From Cronobacter malonaticus LMG 23826 (GTDB taxonomy: Bacteria; Pseudomonadota; Gammaproteobacteria; Enterobacterales; Enterobacteriaceae): DNA of 64,000 bases. Where the stretch lies: positions 1,302,001 through 1,366,000 of the forward strand of contig NZ_CP013940.1 of the NCBI RefSeq assembly GCF_001277215.2, written 5' to 3'. The notes under the pieces were generated by a model. The model was not told where the DNA came from. It did no database searches and saw only the letters and a program-made list of their open reading frames with translations. Positions 56,037 to 64,000 of the stretch are shown piece by piece. Each line of letters opens with the position of its first letter. Within the stretch, counting starts at the first letter, position 1. A program made the translations under genes and the position numbers.

Positions 56037-57389
56037 TTACTGAAACACCACCTGCGCCCAGCGCGCAAGACCGGCGGTGACGGAGCCGAAATCGTCGCCG
56101 CCCTGCACCGGAATGCCCGGCAGTTGCGTTTGCAGCGCCTCGCGGATGAGCGGTGAACGCGCGCTGCCGCCGGTGAGGTAAATGACATCGGGGCGCGCGT
56201 TGCTTGCCTCAAGCGCCAGCGTCACCTGCTCAAGAATACGCTGTAGCGGCGGGTTGAGCGCCAGCGCGAGCGCCTGCTGAGTAATTTCCTGGCTCAGTTG
56301 TGGCTCAATAAACGGCAGCGCGGTCTGGCAGAGCGGGGCCTGCGAGAGCACGATTTTGCTCTCTTCCGCCGCGCGCACCAGACGGTAGCTCAGGCGTTGC
56401 CGCCACACTTTTTGCAGCAGCGCCACTTTTTGCGGCTCGCGGGCGTCGCGGGCTAAATCCGCCAGCAGGCGTCCGCAGGCGGCGCTGTAAAAATCGCTCT
56501 GCGCCGGCACGTCGTTAATCGCGCAGGCGTTCCACCACGGCAGCACCGGCAGCGCGGTGCCTTTTTCGGTTTCGCCGCCCATGCCGAGCAGCGGCATCAG
56601 CTGTTTAAACGCCAGCGCGATATCCAGATCGTTACCACCCACGCGGCAGCCGCTGTGGCCAAGAAGGCTTTGATCGCGGTCGCGGCGCGCGCGCCACTGC
56701 GGGCCCATCAGCAGCAGCGAACAGTCGGTAGTGCCGCCGCCGATATCCACCACCAGTACGCGCTGCTCTTCGCTCAATGTGGCTTCAAAATCCAGACCGG
56801 CTGCGACCGGCTCATACTGAAACACCACGTCGCGAAAACCGGCGCGGTGCGCCGCGCGCTCGAGGATCCCCTGCGCCTGACGGTTGGCGTCATCGCCGCC
56901 GAGTCCCTGGAAGTTGATCGGACGGCCAATGACCGCCTGGTCTATCTCCGCGTTTGCCTGTTGCTGCGCCGCCTGGCGAATGTGGACCATCATCGCGCAG
57001 ACCAGATCTTCAAACAGCGCGACCTGCTGCGGCTTCAGCCCACTGGCGCCGAGAAACGACTTGGGCGACTTCACGAACCAGACCTCTTCCGGGTCGTCCA
57101 TATACTGGCGCAGTGCGCTCAGGCCGAACTGTACGCTGCCCGGCGTGACGTCGATGCTCTCTTCGCGGTTATAGCTCACCGCGCGGCGCAGCAGCGCCTG
57201 CGTTTCCGCGCCGCTCGCCTCGACATTCTGATGACGATACAGCCATTCGCTTACCGCCTCGCGCACCGGCGCGCCAATCATGGACGGTAGCAGCGTCGAG
57301 CCCTGCTCAAGCGGCAGCATTTGTGGCACGCCGTCACGCATTATCGCGACAGAACAGTTGGCGGTGCCGTAGTCAAAACCGATAAACAT
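56037..57389 (-). CDS. yegD: Hsp70-family chaperone-like protein YegD
   Basis: 450 residues. The actin/Hsp70 ATPase motifs are present: phosphate 1 GFDYGTANCSVA at the N-terminus, phosphate 2 VLVVDIGGGTTDCSLL, and adenosine YLTGGSARSP. It lacks a DnaK-type substrate-binding domain. Client and partner are unknown. Length as in E. coli YegD, and again close to mdtA and alkA. Confidence 0.95.
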   Translation of the reverse strand: MFIGFDYGTANCSVAIMRDGVPQMLPLEQGSTLLPSMIGAPVREAVSEWLYRHQNVEASGAETQALLRRAVSYNREESIDVTPGSVQFGLSALRQYMDDPEEVWFVKSPKSFLGASGLKPQQVALFEDLVCAMMVHIRQAAQQQANAEIDQAVIGRPINFQGLGGDDANRQAQGILERAAHRAGFRDVVFQYEPVAAGLDFEATLSEEQRVLVVDIGGGTTDCSLLLMGPQWRARRDRDQSLLGHSGCRVGGNDLDIALAFKQLMPLLGMGGETEKGTALPVLPWWNACAINDVPAQSDFYSAACGRLLADLARDAREPQKVALLQKVWRQRLSYRLVRAAEESKIVLSQAPLCQTALPFIEPQLSQEITQQALALALNPPLQRILEQVTLALEASNARPDVIYLTGGSARSPLIREALQTQLPGIPVQGGDDFGSVTAGLARWAQVVFQ

Positions 57390-57524
57390 TCACATATTCC
57401 CCATGCCGTGAAGAAGGGGGGCGACTTTAGCGAAATGTCGCGTCGGCGGCAAATGGAATAACTACGCAAGGCAAAAAAAGGCCGTAGCGATTAAGCTTTA
57501 GAAATCAAAAACAAAGGAGACGCT

Positions 57525-58373
57525 ATGTTTACGCTTCGCTATCAGCCGCCTTACGACTGGCCGTGGATGTTACGCTTTCTGGGCGATCGTGCCGTGGCGG
57601 GCATTGAAGAGGTGAGCGAAAGCCGCTACCGGCGCACGCTGGCTATCGGCGGGCATCAGGGCTGGTTTAGCGTCACGCCGCACCCGGCGCACGCAACGGT
57701 GACGCTTGAGATGAGCGACGGCCTGCTGCCGGTGGCGGAAGAAGTACAGTCGCGCGTGATGCGGCTGTTCGATCTGCGTTTCGATCCGACGCCGATGCTG
57801 GAGACGCTCGGGCCGCTTGCCGCCGACAGACCAGGATTGCGGCTGCCGGGTTCGGTGGATGTGTTTGAGCAGGGCGTGCGCGCGATTCTCGGACAGCTGG
57901 TGAGCGTGGCGATGGCGGCGAAGCTAACCGGCAAAGTGGTGCAGGCGGTGGGGATGGAGCTTGAGGACGGCACTGGCTGGCGGTTTCCGACGCCCGAGGA
58001 GATAGCGCGCGCCGATCCTGCGACGCTGAAAGCGCTCGGGATGCCGCTGATGCGCGCCGGGGCGCTTATCCAGCTCGCCCATGAACATCTGGCCGGGCGG
58101 TTTCCGCTCACCTGCCCGGAAGATGTGGCGGCGGGCGTGAAAGCGCTGACGCAACTGCCGGGCATCGGCCCCTGGACGGCGAACTATTTCGCGATGCGCG
58201 GCTGGCAGGCACCGGATATTTTTCTGCCGGACGATTATCTGATTAAGCAGCGTTTCGCACCGATGACGCCCGCGCAGATCCGGCGCTATGCCGCACGCTG
58301 GCAGCCGTGGCGCACCTACGCGCTGTTGCACGTCTGGTACGCCACGGCGTGGCAGACGCCAGTCAGTGAATAG
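57525..58373 (+). CDS. alkA: 3-methyladenine DNA glycosylase II
   Basis: 282-residue glycosylase removing 3-methyladenine and other alkylated bases. The helix-hairpin-helix LPGIGPWTANYFAMRGW and the catalytic Asp (237, second Asp of FLPDDYLIKQ) are intact. AAGGAG precedes the ATG. In E. coli it is induced by Ada. Its last 11 bases overlap the end of the convergent dgcE. Confidence 0.97.
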   Translation: MFTLRYQPPYDWPWMLRFLGDRAVAGIEEVSESRYRRTLAIGGHQGWFSVTPHPAHATVTLEMSDGLLPVAEEVQSRVMRLFDLRFDPTPMLETLGPLAADRPGLRLPGSVDVFEQGVRAILGQLVSVAMAAKLTGKVVQAVGMELEDGTGWRFPTPEEIARADPATLKALGMPLMRAGALIQLAHEHLAGRFPLTCPEDVAAGVKALTQLPGIGPWTANYFAMRGWQAPDIFLPDDYLIKQRFAPMTPAQIRRYAARWQPWRTYALLHVWYATAWQTPVSE

Positions 58374-61300
58374 AGAAATAGCTGGTGGCGAGACGCGCGG
58401 TCAGCGGCTGCGTCTGGGCGACGGTTTCGCCATAAACCAGATCGATGCCGATATTTGCGAGCGTTTCCAGCAATGACTGCTGATCGGCAGGCCCGGCGAT
58501 GGTTTGCAGGCCGAGGCGTCGCGCGTTGCCCAACACAATGGTCAGCAGCATTTCATCCATCAGGCTCGCATGGGCGTCGGCCACCAGATCGCTTGCCACC
58601 ATAATGTAATCGGCGCAGGCGGCGGAGATGTGTTCAAAGACTTCCAGTTCGCGACCGATATGGCTCAGCACGACCCGGCAGCCCGCTTCCCGCAGGCGCG
58701 CCAGATGGCGGCGTGCCGTAGCGGCGTCCTGCATCAGTACTTCGCTATTGATAACCAGATGCAGCAGACGCGGCGGCAGCGGGCTCGCGGCGAGCTGCGC
58801 CAGCAGGGCATCAAGACGCTGCGCGTTTAACAGCGTCGCGCCGGAAAGCGTGAGCGCCACGCCGACGCCTTTTTGCGCCACGCTGGCGGCGTGATCCCGG
58901 AAGAAATCGGTGAGCATGCGGGTATCCAGCGCCTGCATCAGCTCAGGATCGTTAAGCCCCGCGCGGAAGCTGTGTTCTTCTATCATTTCGCCTTCGCTGG
59001 TCCACAGGCGCAGCGACAGCAGCCAGAAGCTGGCGCTTTCCGGCACGCGCGGCGAGGCGACCGGGCGTACCATCAGGACATGATGATGCTCATTGATCAT
59101 ACGCTGCTGCTCCTGGGCGGTCAGCGTGCCGCGGCCATTATGCAATTGCTGCTGGTGCGGCTCGTAGACCGTCACCACGCCACGCCCGGCGTTCTTCGAG
59201 GTGTAACAGGCGATATCCGCCTGCGACATCACGTCCTGCGCCTGATTATTCGAGGCATCGATAATAGTGATCCCCGCGCTGGCGCCGATACGGTGCAGGC
59301 GGCTTTCCCAGACAAACGGGTATTCGTTGATGGCCGCCACAATGCGCTCGCAGATGGTGCGGGCGTTCTCCAGGCTGCAATCCGGCAGCAGCAGGCCGAA
59401 TTCATCGCCGCCCAGGCGCGCCAGCACGTCGGTGGTGCGCAGCATTCCCAGCATCAGCGAGGCGAGTTCGCGCAGCAGCGCGTCGCCCGCCGCATGCCCG
59501 GCGGTATCGTTCACCGCTTTAAAACGGTCGAGATCGATATAGACCAGCGCGTGGCGCTGATGGGTGTCGCTGACGCTTTGCAGCAGCCGCTTGAGGTGCG
59601 TCTCAAAACTGACGCGGTTAGCGAGATGGGTCAGGCCGTCATGTGAGGCGCTGTAGCTCAGCTGGCGCAGCATTTTGCGTGATTCGGTAACGTCATGGAT
59701 AACCAGCACGGAGCCGATATTTTCCCCTTCGAGCGTGCTCAGCGGCGTGATGGTGTAGTGAATATCATAATTGCCGCCGCTGCGGCAGTGCAGCACCACG
59801 TCCTGTTCAATGCCGGCCCCGGCATGCGTGGCTTCACCACTGTGAACATCGTCCAGCAGCGGGCCGTTATCGCCAAAAGTGATGCGCAAAATCGCAAGGA
59901 TTGACTGACCAATCGCCTCTTCCTGACGCCAGCCGCTCATCTTCTCAGCGACCGGGTTCATAAAGGTGACGTTCATATCGACATCGGTACAAATCACCGC
60001 TTCGCCGATGGAATCGAGCGTGATATGCAGGCGCTCTTTCTCCTGGAACAGCGCTTCATTGAGCTGTTTCACTTCGGTCATGTCCATATTCACGCCGAGC
60101 AGACGCTCCACTTCGCCCTGCTTATTGAGCACGCGGTTGGCGAGCGCACGAATGTGGCGCACGCCGTTTTTCACCTGAATGCGAAACTCAAGTTTAAACG
60201 GCATGCGCGCGCGCAGCGCCTCCTGAATCGTGGCTTCCGCGTGGGCGACATCTTCTTTCAGCAGCCGCGATTTCCAGAGCTGGTACGTCGGGCGCGTATG
60301 CGGTGGCACTTCGTAAAGCTCAAACATGCGCTGGTCCCACGCGAGCACGTCGGTGCCAAGCTCCCACTCCCAGATGCCGATGCCGCCCGCTTCGTTGGCA
60401 AGCGTGATGCGCTCCATCAGGCGCTTGTTTACCCATTCGGTGCGCTTGAGTTCGGTAATATCTTCCACCTGCGCGATAAAATAGAGCGGCGAGCCGTCGC
60501 GCTGGCGCACGATAGAGACTGCCAGTAGCGCCCACACCACATCCCCCGCGCGGGTGTAGTAGCGTTTTTCGAGGGAGTAATTGTTTGTTTCGCCGTTCAG
60601 CAGCTTCTCCACCTGTTCCATATCGGCATGCAGATCTTCCGGATAGGTGAGCTGCTGGAAGCTCATGTTCGCGAGCTGCTCCGGGGTGTAACCGAGAAAC
60701 GTGCAGAGCGCTTTGTTGACCTGTAAAAAGCCGCCTTCGGTGGAAACCAGCGCCATGCCGATGGCGGAGTATTCCATCGCGTTGCGAAAGCGTGTTTCGC
60801 TCTCGGTAATCAGCTTGCGCTCTTCCCGCGAGGCGTACATCACCATCGTCATGACGTTCGCGGGCAACAGAATCATCAAAAAGGGCAGCCACGGCGCGTT
60901 GATCATCACGCCTTCGTGCGGCAAATCCAGCAGCGCGGGGTTTGTGGCGATAACAAAAGAGACCATCATGACGGTGGCGAGAAAGACGGTAAACGCCTCA
61001 AGGCGCGGCAGGCGAATCGCGCTCCACATCAGCAGCACAATGACGAAAGTAAACGGCCACGGCATATAGTGCAGCGCGAGCCAGCTACAGATAAGCGTGA
61101 TACAGAGCGTCGCCAGGCTTTCGGCCAGCAGGCGCGGGCTGCGGTGGCGCAGCAGGTAGCGCGCTTTAAACAGCAGCCCGAGCGGCACCAGCGCCAGCGC
61201 GCCGATGGTTTCCGATAAAATCCACACCAGCGCCAGGCGCAGCGTCACGTGACCGTCACTGAGGGCCGTCAGCAAAAAACAGCCCACCAGCGGCGGTACC

Positions 61301-61701
61301 ACGGCGCTGGCGAACGCCAGCCGCAGCCAGTTATTGAGGTTTTTAAGCGGGTTATACCAGGGCAGTAACTTGCGCAGCAGCACCGCGCCTACCAGCGCTT
61401 CGACAATGTTTATCGCGGTATACGATAGCTCAAGATGTGCAGGCGGGAAGAGCGTCAGCGTCGCGAGCACCGTGCCCGCGCCGCAAACAAGCGCAATCGG
61501 CACCCACAGGCGCAGGGCGTGGCGAAAGAACGCCACCATCATAATGGAGGTCGGGAACCACAGCGGGGCCAGCAGCGTGTCGAAAAGCGTCAGCTCAAGC
61601 GAGAAGAGCGTGAAAATATAAGTCAGCAAGCCGAGACTTGCTAAGCGCAGCAGTGGATGCGGCGTGGCCGCCAGCTCCTGCTTGTTCTTTTTTTTAATCA
61701 T
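58363..61701 (-). CDS. dgcE: membrane diguanylate cyclase DgcE
   Basis: 1112 residues, formerly YegE. A MASE1 membrane sensor (about 15-300, multiple spans) is followed by three PAS domains (about 310-680), a GGDEF domain with RLGGDEFGLLL and an upstream inhibitory RTTD site, and a C-terminal EAL domain that lacks the EAL catalytic residues. In E. coli it is the top cyclase feeding the MlrA/csgD curli switch; mlrA lies 48 kb away in this window. The frame is open 17 codons upstream, but MIKKKNKQEL fits the family start. Confidence 0.95.
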   Translation of the reverse strand: MIKKKNKQELAATPHPLLRLASLGLLTYIFTLFSLELTLFDTLLAPLWFPTSIMMVAFFRHALRLWVPIALVCGAGTVLATLTLFPPAHLELSYTAINIVEALVGAVLLRKLLPWYNPLKNLNNWLRLAFASAVVPPLVGCFLLTALSDGHVTLRLALVWILSETIGALALVPLGLLFKARYLLRHRSPRLLAESLATLCITLICSWLALHYMPWPFTFVIVLLMWSAIRLPRLEAFTVFLATVMMVSFVIATNPALLDLPHEGVMINAPWLPFLMILLPANVMTMVMYASREERKLITESETRFRNAMEYSAIGMALVSTEGGFLQVNKALCTFLGYTPEQLANMSFQQLTYPEDLHADMEQVEKLLNGETNNYSLEKRYYTRAGDVVWALLAVSIVRQRDGSPLYFIAQVEDITELKRTEWVNKRLMERITLANEAGGIGIWEWELGTDVLAWDQRMFELYEVPPHTRPTYQLWKSRLLKEDVAHAEATIQEALRARMPFKLEFRIQVKNGVRHIRALANRVLNKQGEVERLLGVNMDMTEVKQLNEALFQEKERLHITLDSIGEAVICTDVDMNVTFMNPVAEKMSGWRQEEAIGQSILAILRITFGDNGPLLDDVHSGEATHAGAGIEQDVVLHCRSGGNYDIHYTITPLSTLEGENIGSVLVIHDVTESRKMLRQLSYSASHDGLTHLANRVSFETHLKRLLQSVSDTHQRHALVYIDLDRFKAVNDTAGHAAGDALLRELASLMLGMLRTTDVLARLGGDEFGLLLPDCSLENARTICERIVAAINEYPFVWESRLHRIGASAGITIIDASNNQAQDVMSQADIACYTSKNAGRGVVTVYEPHQQQLHNGRGTLTAQEQQRMINEHHHVLMVRPVASPRVPESASFWLLSLRLWTSEGEMIEEHSFRAGLNDPELMQALDTRMLTDFFRDHAASVAQKGVGVALTLSGATLLNAQRLDALLAQLAASPLPPRLLHLVINSEVLMQDAATARRHLARLREAGCRVVLSHIGRELEVFEHISAACADYIMVASDLVADAHASLMDEMLLTIVLGNARRLGLQTIAGPADQQSLLETLANIGIDLVYGETVAQTQPLTARLATSYFSIH

Positions 61702-62052
61702 TACCACATAATCCGCATAGGCATTGCCGTCAGGTGCAATACCCGGACGCATCAGGAAAAATGTTTCGGTTATGCTAGTACAAACAATTTACAATTCCTA
61801 TGGCGTCTGCTCATAAATTAACTGCGGTGAATGAATAAAAGCGCACCGACGCGCTGACATCTCGCTTAATGCCTGTTTACACGGCGAAAAACCGCGCTTT
61901 TCGCCTGCCATGCGCGACAGAATTTGCGCACTTATTCTCACGATTGCAGCATCGACTGGTATCAATTTCGTGAAATCCCTATAATTGCCGCGTCTGGCGC
62001 GACGGCGTCACCCTTCCTTTTCTCTTTATTATGTAAACCAGGTCGCTAATTT
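61702..62052. other. dgcE-udk divergent promoter region
   Basis: No gene. A TATAAT at 61980-61985 is a likely udk -10, with only a weak -35 upstream. Several AT-rich dyads lie nearer dgcE. Confidence 0.45.
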
Positions 62053-62694
62053 ATGACTGACAAGTCCCATCAATGCGTCATCATCGGCATCGCCGGCGCA
62101 TCGGCTTCAGGTAAAAGCCTTATCGCAAGTACCCTCTATCGGGAGCTGCGTGAGCAGGTCGGTGATGAACACATTGGTGTTATTCCGGAAGACAGCTATT
62201 ACAAGGATCAAAGCCATCTGTCCATGGAGGAGCGGGTTAAAACCAACTATGACCATCCGAACGCGATGGATCACAACCTGCTGTTTCAACACCTGCAAAT
62301 GCTGAAAGCAGGTAAACCCATCGAGCTGCCGGTTTACAGCTACGTGGAGCACACCCGTACCGCGCAGACGGTACATATCGAACCGAAAAAGGTGATTATT
62401 CTGGAAGGGATCCTGCTGCTCACCGACGCGCGTCTGCGCGAAGAGATGAATTTCTCGATTTTCGTCGATACCCCGCTGGATATCTGCCTGATGCGCCGCA
62501 TTAAGCGTGACGTCAACGAGCGCGGCCGTTCTATGGATTCTGTGATGACGCAGTACCAGAAAACGGTGCGCCCGATGTTCCTGCAATTTATCGATCCGTC
62601 GAAGCAGTACGCCGACATCATCGTGCCGCGCGGAGGCAAAAACCGCATCGCTATCGATATTCTCAAGGCGAAAATCAGCCAGTTCTTTGAATAA
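62053..62694 (+). CDS. udk: uridine kinase
   Basis: 213-residue pyrimidine-salvage enzyme phosphorylating uridine and cytidine. The P-loop GASASGKS is at 15-22; [17 protein letters not shown] and [10 protein letters not shown] are diagnostic. Same length as E. coli Udk. Confidence 0.97.
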   Translation: MTDKSHQCVIIGIAGASASGKSLIASTLYRELREQVGDEHIGVIPEDSYYKDQSHLSMEERVKTNYDHPNAMDHNLLFQHLQMLKAGKPIELPVYSYVEHTRTAQTVHIEPKKVIILEGILLLTDARLREEMNFSIFVDTPLDICLMRRIKRDVNERGRSMDSVMTQYQKTVRPMFLQFIDPSKQYADIIVPRGGKNRIAIDILKAKISQFFE

Positions 62695-62730
62695 GCTGCG
62701 TTTTGCGTGTACCGTTCCAGAAGTTACCCT

Positions 62731-62758
62731 CAGGCTTTCGGCAGATGCCGGAAGCCTG
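62731..62758 (+). terminator. stem-loop between udk and dcd
   Basis: CAGGCTTTCGGC-AGAT-GCCGGAAGCCTG: 12-bp stem with one mismatch, no T-run. Possibly an attenuator or mRNA-processing hairpin. Confidence 0.45.
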
Positions 62759-62777
62759 AACACATCAGGAGAGTGTA

Positions 62778-63359
62778 ATGCGTCTTTGTGACCGAGATAT
62801 TGAAGCCTGGCTGGATGAAGGCCGACTGGCGATTACCCCGCGTCCGCCGGTGGAGCGCATTAACGGCGCCACGGTGGATGTGCGTCTTGGCAATAAATTC
62901 CGCACCTTCCGCGGCCATACCGCCGCGTTTATCGATTTAAGCGGTCCGAAAGATGAGGTGAGCGCGGCGCTCGATCGCGTGATGAGCGATGAAATCGTGC
63001 TGAACGACGGCGAAGCGTTTTATCTTCATCCGGGCGAGCTGGCGCTGGCAGTGACCTATGAGTCCGTCACGCTGCCGGCGGATCTGGTGGGCTGGCTCGA
63101 CGGTCGTTCGTCGCTGGCGCGGCTCGGGCTGATGGTGCACGTTACCGCGCACCGTATCGATCCAGGCTGGCAGGGCTGTATTGTGCTGGAGTTCTATAAT
63201 TCAGGTAAGTTGCCCCTGGCGTTGCGCCCTGGCATGTTGATTGGCGCGCTGAGCTTCGAGCCGCTTTCCGGCCCGGCAGAGCGTCCTTACAACCGTCGTC
63301 AGGATGCGAAATACCGCGATCAGCAGGGTGCTGTCGCCAGCCGTATAGACAAAGACTAA
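62778..63359 (+). CDS. dcd: dCTP deaminase
   Basis: 193-residue enzyme converting dCTP to dUTP for thymidylate synthesis. [12 protein letters not shown], the catalytic segment [25 protein letters not shown] and the C-terminal [19 protein letters not shown] are near-identical to E. coli. AGGAGAG precedes the ATG. asmA follows after 30 bases. Confidence 0.97.
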   Translation: MRLCDRDIEAWLDEGRLAITPRPPVERINGATVDVRLGNKFRTFRGHTAAFIDLSGPKDEVSAALDRVMSDEIVLNDGEAFYLHPGELALAVTYESVTLPADLVGWLDGRSSLARLGLMVHVTAHRIDPGWQGCIVLEFYNSGKLPLALRPGMLIGALSFEPLSGPAERPYNRRQDAKYRDQQGAVASRIDKD

Positions 63360-63389
63360 GCGCCCGCGGGCCGGTCTGCAGAGGATGCC

Positions 63390-64000
63390 ATGAGACGAGT
63401 TCTGACCACGCTGATGATCTTACTGGTGGTGTTTTTCGCCGGTCTCTCCGCGCTGGTGATGCTGGTAAATCCCAACGATTTTCGCAGTTACATGATAAGC
63501 CAGGTTGAACGGCGCAGCGGGTATCAGCTCAGGCTGGACGGTCCGCTGCGCTGGCACGTCTGGCCGCAACTTAGCATTCTCTCGGGCCGGATGAGCCTCA
63601 CCGCGCCGGGCGCCAGCCAGCCGCTGGTGAGCGCCGATAACATGCGCCTCGACGTGGCGCTGTTTCCGCTGCTGTCGCACCAGCTCTCGGTGCGTCAGGT
63701 GATGCTGAAAGGCGCGGTCGTGCAGCTTACGCCTCAGAGCGAAGCGCGCCACGAACCCGGTGCGCCGGCCGGGCCGAAAAACAGCGCGCCGCCGGTGGAA
63801 GATACCCGCGGCTGGTCGTTCGATATCGCCCGGCTTAAAGTGGCCGACAGCGTACTGGTGTTCCAGCATAAAGATGATGAGCAAATCACCGTTCGCAACA
63901 TCAATCTGCAAATGGAGCAGAACGAGCATCACGACGCGCAGCTTGAGCTGAGCGGCAAAGTGAGCCGCGACCAGCGCGATTTGACGCTTTCTCTCACCGC
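63390..64000 (+). CDS. asmA: outer-membrane assembly protein AsmA (5' part, cut by the window end)
   Basis: The first 203 residues are present; the gene continues past the window. An N-terminal anchor (RVLTTLMILLVVFFAGLSAL) leads the AsmA N-terminal domain (SGYQLRLDGPLRWHVWPQLS), matching E. coli AsmA. AsmA-type proteins are thought to move phospholipid to the outer membrane. GAGG precedes the ATG. Confidence 0.94.
   Translation, partial: MRRVLTTLMILLVVFFAGLSALVMLVNPNDFRSYMISQVERRSGYQLRLDGPLRWHVWPQLSILSGRMSLTAPGASQPLVSADNMRLDVALFPLLSHQLSVRQVMLKGAVVQLTPQSEARHEPGAPAGPKNSAPPVEDTRGWSFDIARLKVADSVLVFQHKDDEQITVRNINLQMEQNEHHDAQLELSGKVSRDQRDLTLSLT

Noticed and set aside
1..64000. tRNA and rRNA genes
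   Set aside because: No cloverleaf-like segment with a TTCGA-type T-loop or rRNA stretch was seen; in particular, none stands at the ends of the integrated element.

Overview
The window is chromosomal DNA of an Enterobacteriaceae species. Backbone proteins can be read almost residue for residue against Escherichia coli K-12 (Dld, BglX, OsmF/YehYXW, MlrA, MetG, Mrp, BtsSR, ThiMD, FbaB, YegS, TrhP, BaeSR, MdtABCD, YegD, AlkA, DgcE, Udk, Dcd, AsmA). The backbone is GC-rich and the order is mostly the E. coli pbpG-to-asmA order with local rearrangements. A relative such as Cronobacter, Enterobacter or a neighbouring genus fits best; the species cannot be fixed from the sequence alone.

Layout. 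0-10.7 kb: pbpG, a GNAT acetyltransferase, dld, bglX, the osmoprotectant ABC importer osmF-yehY-yehX-yehW, the 36-residue yohO and the curli regulator mlrA. 10.8-18 kb: metG and mrp, normally adjacent and divergent, are separated here by an AT-rich two-gene c-di-GMP module (HD-GYP phosphodiesterase plus membrane GGDEF cyclase). 18-25.4 kb: the pyruvate sensor pair btsSR, a chemoreceptor with a sigma-28-like promoter, an unknown membrane protein, an ABC-F ATPase preceded by a candidate leader peptide, and an rcnB without rcnA or rcnR beside it. 25.5-37.3 kb: AT-rich accessory DNA. 37.3-44.1 kb: thiM-thiD, fbaB, yegS, the sRNA cyaR, trhP and a tandem 272-bp repeat. 44.1-55.2 kb: the mdtABCD-baeSR multidrug-efflux operon. 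55.3-64 kb: a HigBA-like toxin-antitoxin pair, yegD, alkA, dgcE, udk, dcd and the start of asmA.

The standout is the accessory region. A tyrosine-recombinase element of about 10.2 kb lies between two 28-bp direct repeats (27107-27134 and 37270-37297), and these repeats are the 3' part of a TPP (thi-box) riboswitch aptamer. The element has inserted into the riboswitch of thiM. The left copy is an aptamer that has lost the 3' strand of its closing P1 helix and now sits just upstream of the integrase gene. The right copy, upstream of thiM, is a chimera: its 5' two-thirds and its promoter region come from the element, its P1 3' strand from the host, and the two halves still pair. This parallels how tRNA-targeting islands rebuild the tRNA end, but here the rebuilt object is a metabolite-sensing RNA.

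Element cargo, left to right: integrase; a three-gene unit of a signal-peptide/coiled-coil membrane protein, an ImmA/IrrE metallopeptidase and a T4-beta-type protein; a convergent sce7726-like PD-(D/E)XK protein; a small serine resolvase with inverted-repeat sites; two small exported proteins; a non-coding stretch with four iteron-like 13-mers; a short operon of small proteins with a winged-helix protein that looks plasmid-derived; and a leftward pair of a small putative regulator and a nuclease-like protein. The cargo reads as a defence/conflict module joined to a plasmid-like module. None of it has a proven function from sequence alone.
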